Shown: one piece after another, positions 54,552 to 64,000 of the stretch
How the letters are laid out: the number at the start of each line of letters is the position of its first letter
Numbering within the stretch: position 1 is the first letter of the stretch
Assembly (NCBI RefSeq): GCF_963678635.1
Contig: NC_087066.1
Span: forward strand, 50,961,581-51,025,580
DNA length: 64,000 nucleotides
Source of the DNA: Symsagittifera roscoffensis
Lineage: Eukaryota > Xenacoelomorpha > Acoela > Convolutidae
Direction of reading: 5' to 3'
Translations under genes and position numbers: made by a program
Notes under the pieces: model-generated
Database searches by the model: none
Seen by the model: the letters and a program-made list of their open reading frames with translations, nothing else
Told to the model about the DNA's origin: nothing

Positions 54552-56305
54552 GGGAAACTGTTATCCAATAGTATCTATCGTTTTAATTCTTTTTTTTTTT
54601 TTGAGATTGAAATAAAAAATTAGAATCAAAAATCAGAACTACATAATTGCTCTCAGTTTTCTTCGCTAAGTATTGATCACTCATATTAAGTCGGTCAGTG
54701 GCCACATTTTTCTGATTGTAAATTCTGATTTTGAAGCTATCAAGTTCAACTGATTTTCGGCTCGAATGTTCGGCAACTGAAGCTTATCGAGTTCGAGCAA
54801 GGAACTTTTTAACTGACTCAACGCATCATGTGAAGTTAGGGTTGATGCAAATATTGAACAGACATCTTCATATTGCAGCAAAGTACATTCATGAGATATA
54901 AAACCATACCTTGTAGCGCACCTCTTTTAACTTGAATCCAGTCAGAAAAAATTCCGTTGACATTTAACATTTGAAGGCGTTCATTGAAGTAATCTGTAAC
55001 TAATGCATTTGTTCGTTTGAGAATCCAATACAGTGTATTATTTAATAAAAATAATATGTGACATAGGGTTGAAAATCTTTGAATGATCCAATAAAGCTGC
55101 TTGATCAAGCTTTTAGAATATATATTTTTTTCGGATACTTTCTGTCACCTATATCAATGCATCTTTTGTTGAGATCTCTCTGAAAAATCCAAACTGAAAT
55201 AGAATAACTATTTTATGTTTGCTCAAATGTTTTGTTTTTGAGCATGAAGAATTTTTTCGAAGATTTTGGAAAACGCGCATGTTGTTAAAATAGAGCAAAA
55301 AAATTATGAATCCAATGGGTCATCTTTTTTGAATAAAGGTGAGGCATTTGCTTTATTTAGTTCAGAAAAAAAAACTTTCTCATCTATGCAGGCATTGAAA
55401 ACAAAAGTATGGTGAGTCACACTTATTGATTGGCCGTCAATTATTGCCCAAGCAATTACGATATAAAGTTCCAGAGGTTTTTCGACATTTAATTATCAAA
55501 GTACATCATAGCTTCCTGGTTATGTGCTGAGAATTGAAGTTCAAACTTAACTGGAATATAAGCTTGAGATTTAACAGAGCCACAAAACTCACCTAAGTTT
55601 AAAAAAATACATAGTTCAAATGATTTACAATTCTTAGACACTGAAATATCATTTCATTGAATAAGTCACGTATTGCCTTAAGTCTGCCTTGAGTAAACAC
55701 CTAGCGGATTCTTTTTTCGCCTATCGTTTTTTAAGCTGGCCGATTGTTCACGATAAAGACGAAAATTTTGCCAATTATCGTCGGTATTTTTGCATTTTTT
55801 TTCGGCTTACAGCCATTCTTGCTTAGTTTTCAGTTTTCTTTGTTTTTTGAATCAAACCATTCCGTTTTCTGCATGTTTTTAGCTTTAAAACTGCAAATGA
55901 TGTTTCTTTGATTTGCGCATGTTGTTGAAAAGCATTAGAAATGAAAGTTATCATCATTGAAAACCTGTTTTGTGCGTCTGCGCATTGGTATAACTGACAC
56001 CAATAAAGAGCGGAAAGAGTCTTACAAAAACCTGATTTTTTTTCTAGGAGAAAGTAGAAAATAGTTTTGGCAAGATCTTTTGACATTTAATATTTTCCAC
56101 AAAAATTGAAGTAAAATGGACCGCTTTATAAGGTGTATCAAGACGAAGTTCGTTTTCATTCGTTTCATAGTGACTAAGGAGGTAATCGATTGGAGTCTTT
56201 GCCGAAGCACCGACTCGCATCTCAGCATTGGGACAGAAAATTTTAAAGCTATACGGAGTAATGAAGACACATTGGAAGTGAACTCAAATATTCTTCCATA
56301 GTACT
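54552..56305 (-). pseudogene. Unit 2: LINE alpha, 3' part
   Basis: Endonuclease C-terminus (56,270-56,022), the LQQHAQIKETSFAVLKLKTC linker (56,086-55,823), RT palm with SDWIQVKRGALQGMVLYL (55,108-54,836; GAPQG has become GALQG) and tail (54,881-54,681), which is shortened by about 20 codons relative to unit 0. Confidence 0.82.
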
Positions 56306-59300
56306 GAATAAAATAGAAAAATCAACCTGAAAGCAATTTAATATAATTATCTGACACTTCCAAAATAAACAGTTTCTTGATCTCGAAAGTTTATTTGGTC
56401 TACACATTATTCTCATTACAGCTGATTACTTATCTTCTAACTATCTTGATTATCTAATGAAAAGAAAAAAAACCATATTGAAAATTAATTCATATAATTA
56501 TCCGATATTTCGGGAAAAATAACTTCTTGATTTCACAAAATTACTTCTAGCCAAAAACAAGTGTATTATGTCTAGCCTTGAGGACTTTGACGAACCTAAT
56601 ACAAAAATCTATATACAAAATTTATACAGATATGTACGACCAGAAGCAGGAGTATAGAAAGATTATCAACATCATTAATCAAACAGGGGGAAGTGCGAGT
56701 GGAACTTCAGGACAGATTCAGGAGTCAAGCACGCAAAACACCAGTACCCGGACCCCAGTTATGCGTGACTTTGAGCCCTTCAAAATTCCTGAAGATACTA
56801 AAAACTTAATTTTGGTTTCTAGTATCACAGCTAGAATCAGAACAGAAATTATGCCTAACGACATGATAATACATTCATATAGGGGCAGTAGCACGGACAA
56901 AAAACTGAAAGTGCCAACTAAATATCCAAGCTCGGAACTTAAATTATACAGGATGGCACTAACTCTAACTCTATTTTAAAGAGGAAATATGAAATCAATT
57001 CCTCGGTCAATTTTGAGGAATTGGTTGATTTATTAGTGCAAAAATTTACACCTGAAATAGTGGTAATATGCAAATTACCACCAAATTTTGGATAACATAG
57101 AGGCAAAAAAAAATAGACTTGTATAAAAAATATATCAATTGTACATACGGCTCTAAATCTGGTTATCAAGTGCTGAAACTAAATAAAATGATAAAAAGCA
57201 ACAACAACTGGAGCTTTCTCTACTGGGTCAATTTTCACTTAATGGTGAGCACGATATCCCCTTTTTACGCAATTGCCTCAGATCTTTCAAATGCCAATAG
57301 TCTAATAATCTTATCTAATAATTCAATCCTTATCTACTGTTACGCTGTAATTTCAAAAAACTTGCAATGCCTCCAAACCCCTCATATATTTATATGCAGA
57401 GTTATTATCGCTAAAGCTAATTAAGAAGAATTTGGTATAAGTCTGGTAAATTTGTTTTGGATTTTTCATAATTGCCAAAGTTAACAAATAACCTTTTAAC
57501 TAGCTTTTTTGTGCTTATGTTCATGGATTGCAACGAAATAATCATTTTTCGAGAATTGGACAAATTCTAAAAAAATAATAAATTTCCACGGGTTGCCAAT
57601 TAGTTTTCAATTAGGCCAATTTGGGTGCCTCTCAAGCGCAATGATAACATCACTATAATTCCTATCCAGCGCACTTTACATTTAACATTTTTATTAGTAA
57701 TTTCGTTTTTACTAATGTTAATACTTCTCATATTATTGATTTTATTGACAATTTTACATTTATGCTGCGGCGACATCAAGCCAAATCCAGGTCCAATTTT
57801 AAAATTTATTGACGTATCGGAGAGATATGATCATTACAAAAAAAAACATAAAACTGTAAGAAGTTAAACAAAGTCTAAAAAAACTAGTAAAATTTTTTGG
57901 ATTAAACGCAATTTATGGGTTCTCTGAGATATGGTTTAATGACTTTAATGATAACAACTTGTGGACACTAGATAGTGATCATTTTGTCTCTTTTCGATGT
58001 GATAGATCAGCAGTCGCAAGCGAAAAAACAAACTGAGGGGGCGTCATGATACTCATTCCTGATATCTTACATCCTAAACTAAGCACAGATCTTAACTTAT
58101 TTCATCAAAAGTATGACAGCATCTGGGTAGAATTTAAAACATCAAAAAAAAACTGAAAGATCAACACTATTAAGTATTTCCTATAATCCAAATAATTCTA
58201 ACAAAACAGAGTTTGTCGATGAACTTGCTCTCTCAGTTGAATTAGCACAACTCAATAATTCAAATATTGTTATGATGGGCGACTACAATCTCAACTATTT
58301 GAATACCGAAGAAAAAGAATCCTTAGATACAGTTTTCAAGCGCTATAATTTAGAAGTTGTCAATAAATTGACGCCAACTCATTCAAAAGCACTGATTGAC
58401 TCTATTATCACAGATTCAAACTCAAACAAACTGGAAAACAAAGATTGAAATTTCACTCCACCAATATAACTGATCACTTAGCTACAACTTTGATATCTGA
58501 ATCAAAGTTAGTTGTGCCGCTGAAACTGTGCCGTTTAAGCGCACCATCAACGATAGATCAAAATACTCAAAAAAAAACATTAAAAATTGCACTCACAAGC
58601 ATTAGCTGGGAGTCTTTCTAGTGGCAGGAAAAAATTTGAGGAAAAAAAATTAGGAAAAAGGAATTGATTCAATCATCAAAAACACATGGACAAAAAAGGA
58701 ACTCAAACAAAGTTTTGTTTCCGGTTTGTAAGTGAACTTGAATGTAAAAAAGAAATAATAAATCTAAACACAAATAAACCACCCGAACCTTCTGATCTTC
58801 CAGCCTGAGCTCTAAAAGATTAGTGCAATGAAATATAACCACACCTTACATTTCTTATAAATGAATTTTTTAAGTACAATTTATTTCCAACTACACTCAA
58901 AAGAGCGATTGTTACGTCAATTTACAAAAAAGATTACCCAGAAATGGCAGAAAACTAAAGACCAATCTCTATAACAGGGGCACCCTCTAGAGTGTTTGAG
59001 AAACTACTATACAAACAAATCAAAGAGTATTTATTATCTAATAATCTGCTCAGCGATTTATCAAAAGCTTTAGATTTTATCAACCACGATCAATTAAAGA
59101 ACAAATTGTACGATTTGGTTTTCTCTGAATCGGCAATTGAAATTATTCCAAGCTTTATAAGCAATAGACAGCAGAAAACTGTAGTAAATAATACTGAATT
59201 CAATTGGATCTCACTTTACCAAGGCGTACCTCAAGGTACAATTTTATGACCCCTAACTTTCAACCTATACATAAATAACATGAACAAAAATTTAACAGAA

Positions 59301-59920
59301 TCTTGCAAAGCGGTACAATATGCAGCTGATAAACTACTATTTTGTGATGATAATGACATCAACAACGCTCTCCAGCTATTGCAAAACTCCTGTCAAAATT
59401 TGTCTCAGTAATTCACATAACATTCTCTTAAACTCAAAGCAAAGAAAACTGAGTTGATAAGATTTAGCAAAAAACATCAAGGCAATACTACTAAGCAGTT
59501 TGACAATTCAAAGTTCAGTATATTATTAGATGATAAAAAAAGAAGAAAAGCCAGAAGATAACTATTTGGGGGTAATTCTAGATCAAATTCGAACTTTTCA
59601 GAGAGAAGTTAAAAATATATTAAGAAAATGGCTTGCGGGATCAAAACGTGAACAACATAATTGACGAGAACAAAAGAACTAAAAAAACTACACTTTCAAT
59701 CAAGATTCAGCAGCCATTTTATTGAAAATTTTTCTTTCAGAAAATCAATTCTGATTTGGAACCAAAAATAAAATACAAATTCAAACATAAACAGCTGCAG
59801 TTTAACTTACAAGACTATGAAGATTAAATTTAAGGAAAATTTTCTATCTATTTTTCGCGAAGATGCTTCTATGGCAACGTATAAAAAAACAACATGGAAA
59901 CAATTTAAGTCTATTTGATA
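56306..59920 (+). mobile_element. Unit 2: LINE beta with linker deletion
   Basis: ORF1 from 56,568 (a deletion removes part of the first ten codons), NPGP leader 57,625-57,867, endonuclease 57,900-58,450 with one frameshift in a poly-A run near 58,146, and RT 58,992-59,660. The linker between endonuclease and RT has lost about 440 bp near 58,625. The RT box YADD is changed to YAAD (GCT at 59,325-59,327). Closest to unit 3. Confidence 0.88.
58992..59660 (+). pseudogene. Unit 2: LINE beta RT with YAAD
   Basis: RT fragment parallel to 45,491-46,164. LSKALDFINHDQLKNKLYDL, QGVPQGTIL, then VQYAADKLLFC. The first Asp of the catalytic pair is Ala. TGA follows GTIL as in unit 0, so this stop predates amplification. 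Confidence 0.85.
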
Positions 59921-60420
59921 TTGAAATTCGAACCATTAATTTAAATGTTTTGTAAAAAAAAGTATATAACCCGGAAAAGTTGTGTGACTTACACTTGCTT
60001 AGTAAAATTAATTATCATTTTGCAATTGAATTGTTCATTTTTTTTGTAATGATACCTTCCATATTGTCTTGATCTGATTTGTTCAAGTAGTGTATGTAGT
60101 AATCACCCGTGAAATTTATCTTGATAGAAACAGAGAATGCGTTGTCAATGTTGCGTGTTAATTGAAATTTGGTTTTGTTTCGATTAGAACACAAAATAAT
60201 TAATTTTTTTTACAACGTTAAAAATTGATTTGCATTCAACCCATACTGACTCGCTTTTTTCTTTATCAAACAAGTTTAACTCTTCTCTAAGTTCCAGAGC
60301 AAAGATTATTGGTGTAAACAACAAAACACCACCATCATTAAGTTGTTTGAAGATTGTCTATCACATCGCGATTTTTTCTCTTGATTAAGCATATTTGCAA
60401 TCTAATTTAAAGACTTTAAT
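59921..60420 (-). pseudogene. Unit 2: LINE alpha, endonuclease 5' part
   Basis: Copy of 52,931-53,430 with minor changes (for example ACCACCATCATTAAGTTGTT near 60,328). Confidence 0.75.
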
Positions 60421-60890
60421 TCACTCCTGCTTTTGTTATTTCACCAGCCCTCATTTTGCTGAAATTCTAAAGCGTTGCCTGAAAAGTTTAGTCGGTCTAA
60501 ATGGTTCCGGATTCTCACCTAATGTTGCACTGTTTGAAAAAGTGACGCAATTTTGTTTTCGATTTCATGGGCGTCTACCCACGAAATGGCGGCTTAGTTG
60601 CCTCTCAGCAAGTTTTCTGATAGTTTTTAACGCTTAAGCTTGTTTCTGGCATGTTTTCTCCAAATTGAACTTCATCTTTCAATGTAGTTTTTTTGACTTC
60701 TTAGTGTAGTATCGCAAGCGATGAAGCTTGCTTTGCATTTGCTTGGACCCTAAACTCTGTAATCGAAATTTGTAAAAGTTACAATAATTCTTGAGCGAGT
60801 TTAATTCTATGATGCATATGCAAAATCTTGTTTTTAAACGCATTAAAAAGTGAGATGAAATAGGATATAGGATGTAATGATTAGGATGTA

Positions 60891-61147
60891 ATGATTGAAA
60901 ATACATCTTCTTCGATAGGTTATGTTACTAGTGGAGTACCGCAAGGCAGTGTCGTACGGCCACTATTTTTTGTTCTCTTCATTAATGACATGAGTAATGC
61001 TCTTTTAATTTCTGATTGTTATTTGTTCGCTGATGAATGCAAACTGTACTCCAGCGCAATGCATTTTGACATTCAAAGACATTTAGATCTTTTTAACAAA
61101 TGGACTATCGAAAATGAAAGGACGTTGAATGCCGATAAATGCAAAGA
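60891..61147 (+). pseudogene. Unit 3: LINE gamma RT, strongly truncated
   Basis: Open from VTSGVPQGSVVRPLFFVLFI through LDLFNKWTIENERTLNADKC, then joined at 61,147 to the alpha segment AATCACTATTTTATGTTTGC. About 1.6 kb present in unit 1 (47,648-49,271) is missing, including the alpha RT palm and tail. Confidence 0.85.
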
Positions 61148-62235
61148 ATCACTATTTTATGTTTGCTCAAATGTTTTGTTTTTGAGCATGAAGAACTTTT
61201 TCGAAGATTTTAGAAAACGCGCATGTTGTTAAAATAGAGCAAACAATTTTTGAATCCAATGGGTCATCTGTTTTGAATAAAGGTGAGACAGTTGCTTTAT
61301 TTAGTTCAGAAAGAAAAATTTTCTCATCTATGCAGGCATTGAAAACAAAAGTATGGTGAGTCACACTTATTGATTGGCCGTCAATTATTGCCCAAGCAAT
61401 TACGATATAAAGTTCCAGAGGTTTTTCGACATTTAATTATCGAAGTACATCATAGTTTCCTGGTTATGTGCTGAGAATTGAAGAGTGGAAGTTCAAACTT
61501 AACTGGAATATAAGCTTGAGATTTAACAGAGCCAAAAAACTCACCTAAGTTAAAAAAATACATAGTTCAAATGATTTACAATTCTTAGACACTGAAATAT
61601 CATTTCATTGAATAAGTCACGTATTGCCTTAAGTCTGCCTTGAGTAAACACCTAGCGGATTCTTTTTTCGCCTATCGTTTTTTAAGCTGGCCGATTGTTC
61701 ACGATAAAGACGAAAATTTTGCCAATTATCGTCGGTATTTTTGCATATTTTTTTTCGGCTTACAGCCATTCTTGCTTAGTTTTCAGTTTTCTTTGTTTTC
61801 TGAATCAAACCATTCCGTTTTCTGCATGTTTTTAGCTTTAAAACTGCAAATGATGTTTCTTTGATTTGCGCATGTTGTTGGAGAGCATTAGAAATGAAAG
61901 TTATCATCATTGAAAACCTGTTTTGTGCGTCTGCGCATTGGTATAACTGACACCAATGAAGAGCGGAAAGAGTTTTACAAAAACCTGACTTTTTTTCTAG
62001 GAGAAAGTATAAAATAGTTTTGGCAAGATCTTTTGACATTTAATATTTTCCACAAAAATTGAAGTAAAATGGACCGTTTATAAGGTGTATCAAGACGAAG
62101 TTCGTTTCCATTCGTTTCATAGTGACTAAGGAGGTAATCGATTGGAGTCTTTGCCGAAGCACCGACTCGCATCTCAGCATTGGGACAGAAAATTTTAAAG
62201 CTATAAGGAGTAATGAAGACACATTGGAAGTGAAC
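61148..62235 (-). pseudogene. Unit 3: LINE alpha, 3' part without RT palm
   Basis: RT N-terminal block ELNKATVSPLFKTDDPLDSK (61,364-61,167), linker (62,039-61,776) and endonuclease C-terminus RVGASAKTPIDYLLSHYETN (62,172-61,975). The RT palm is lost through the deletion at 61,147. Confidence 0.82.
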
Positions 62236-64000
62236 TCAAATATTCTTCCATAGTACTGAATAAAATAGAAAAATCAACCTGAAAGCAATTTAATATAATT
62301 ATCTGACACTTCGAAAATAAACAGTTTCTTGATCTCGAAAGTTTATTTGGTCTACACATTATTCTCATTACAGCTGATTACTTATCTTCTAACTATCTTA
62401 ATTATCCAATGAAAAGAAAAAAAACCATATTGAAAGTTAATTCATATAATTATCCGATATTTCGGGAAAAATAACTTCTTGATTTCACAAAATTACTTCT
62501 AGCCAAAAACAAGTGTATTATGTCTAGCCATAATTTAGCTTCTGAGGACTTTGACGAACCTAATACAAAAATCTATATACAAAATTTATACAGATCTGTA
62601 CGACCAGAAGCAGGAGTATAGAAAGATTATCAACATCATTAATCAAACAGGGGGAAGTGCGAGTGGAACTTCAGGACAGATTCAGGAGTCAAGCACGCAA
62701 AACACCAGTACCCGGACCCCAGTTATGCGTGACTTTGAGCCCTTCAAAATTCCTGAAGATACTAAAAACTTAATTTTGGTTTCTAGTATCACAGCTAGAA
62801 TCAGAACAGAAATTATGCCTAACGACACGATAATACATTCATATAGGGGCAGTAGCACGGACAAAAAACTGAAAGTGCCAACTAAATATCCAAGCTCGGA
62901 ACTTAAATTATACAGGATGGCACTAACTCTAACTCTATTTTAAAGAGGAAATATGAAATCAATTCCTCGATCAATTTTGAGGAATTGGTTGATTTATTAG
63001 TGCAAAAATTTACACCTGAAATAGTGGTAATATGCAAATTACCACCAAATTTTGGATAACGTAGAGGCAAAAAAAAAAATAGACTTGTATAAAAAATATA
63101 TCAATTGTACATACGGCTCTAAATCTGGTTATCAAGTGCTGAAACTAAATAAAATGATAAAAAGCAACAACAACTGGAGCTTTCTCTACTGGGTCAATTT
63201 TCACTTAATGGTGAGCACGATATCCCCTTTTTACGCAATTGCCTCAGATCTTTCAAATGCCAATAGTCTAATAATCTTATCTAATAATTCAATCCTTATC
63301 TACTGTTACGCTGTAATTTCAAAAAATTTGCAATGCCTCCAAACCCCTCATATATTTATATGCAGAGTTATTATCGCTAAAGCTAATTAAGAAGAATTTG
63401 GTATAAGTCTGGTAAATTTGTTTTGGATTTTTCATAATTGCCAAAGTTAGCAAATAACCTTTTAACTAGCTTTTTTGTGCTTATGTTCATGGATTGCAAC
63501 GAAATAATCATTTTTCGAGAATTGGACAAATTCTAAAAAAGTAATAAATTTCCATGGGTTGCCAATTAGTTTTCAATTAGGTCAATTTGGGTGCCTCTCA
63601 AGCGCAATGATAACATCACTATAATTCCTATCCAGCGCACTTTACCTTTAACATTTTTATTAGTAATTTAGTTTTTACTAATGTTAATACTTCTCATATT
63701 ATTGATTTTATTGACAATTTTTACATTTATGCTGCGGCGACATCAAGCCAAATCCAGGTCCAATTTTAAAATTTATTGACGTATCGGAGAGATATGATCA
63801 TTACAAAAAAAACATGAAACTGTAAGAAGTTAAACAAAGTCTAAAAAAACTAGTAAAATTTTTTGGATTAAATGCAATTTATGGGTTCTCTGAGATATGG
63901 TTTAATGACTTTAATGATAACAACTTGTGGACACTAGATAGTGATCATTTTGTCTCTTTTCGATGTGATAGATCAGCAGTCGCAAGCGAAAAAACAAACT
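62236..64000 (+). mobile_element. Unit 3: LINE beta, cut by the window end
   Basis: ORF1 start ATG at 62,520, SGNH-like frame 62,551-62,943 (FKIPEDTKNLILVSSITARI), NPGP leader at about 63,733-63,765 and the first endonuclease block (FSEIWFNDFNDNNLW) at about 63,890. The leader is frameshifted by one extra T near 63,720. The element runs off the window in the endonuclease. Confidence 0.87.

Larger units (their letters stand above)
38526..64000. repeat. Tandem array of a nested LINE composite (about 3.5 units)
   Basis: The same series recurs head to tail: gamma RT (+), alpha RT/endonuclease 3' part (-), beta LINE (+), alpha endonuclease 5' part (-). The beta ORF1 start ATG lies at 42,746, 50,651, 56,568 and 62,520, giving spacings of 7,905, 5,917 and 5,952. 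Gamma starts at 47,392, 53,905 and 60,891 with the identical junction GGATGTAATGATTGAAAATA. Units 1-3 are very similar; unit 0 is more diverged. Size differences are due to private deletions and insertions. The right end is beyond the window. Confidence 0.93.

Overview
The window is a repeat-dominated, A+T-rich stretch of a eukaryotic, probably invertebrate animal, genome. This is inferred from canonical GT-AG introns, several decayed Ty3/Gypsy LTR retrotransposons, CR1/L2-like LINEs with an endonuclease, a reverse transcriptase and an NPGP motif, and short inverted-repeat transposons. There are no bacterial-type operons. I cannot name the species. Only one host gene can be modelled with confidence, and almost every other coding-looking stretch is a broken transposon gene.

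Layout. 1-5,690 and 7,289-13,100 hold two related, heavily mutated Gypsy-family copies on the minus strand. I call them A (5'-truncated) and B (gag through integrase). They share a duplicated segment (1-594 and 7,289-7,879), and copy A carries nested tandem duplications. 13,672-15,636 is a three-exon minus-strand gene for a 308-residue predicted type II membrane protein; its first intron carries a small inverted-repeat element. 15,762-16,493 is a pogo/Tc1-like element flanked by TA, followed by a decayed second copy. 16.8-25.0 kb is A+T-rich intergenic DNA holding copies of an approximately 530-bp dispersed repeat with hairpins at both ends (seven copies or fragments in the whole window) and a compact inverted/tandem minisatellite. 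25,023-31,884 is a structurally complete Ty3/Gypsy retrotransposon, element C, on the minus strand. It has two 256-bp LTRs, a 5-bp target duplication AATAT, and gag-protease-RT-RNase H-integrase in order, but many frameshifts, stops and lost catalytic residues. 31.9-38.5 kb is mostly non-coding, with one coding-like relic and a small inverted-repeat element.

38,526 to the end is the most unusual part: about three and a half head-to-tail copies of a 6-9 kb composite. Each unit contains a plus-strand RT fragment (LINE gamma), a minus-strand LINE (alpha), and a plus-strand LINE (beta) sitting inside the endonuclease domain of alpha. The nested insertion therefore happened before the block was amplified in tandem. 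Units differ by private deletions and insertions. Unit 0 contains a G+C-richer island with CCAAT-like direct repeats and splice-donor-like sites; unit 1 contains a coding-like fragment found nowhere else in the window.

No working system is evident. All mobile-element reading frames are broken, so any ongoing activity would have to be supplied by copies elsewhere. The interest lies in genome architecture: nested insertion followed by tandem amplification, an LTR element whose gag start almost touches its LTR, and the hairpin-ended repeat family.
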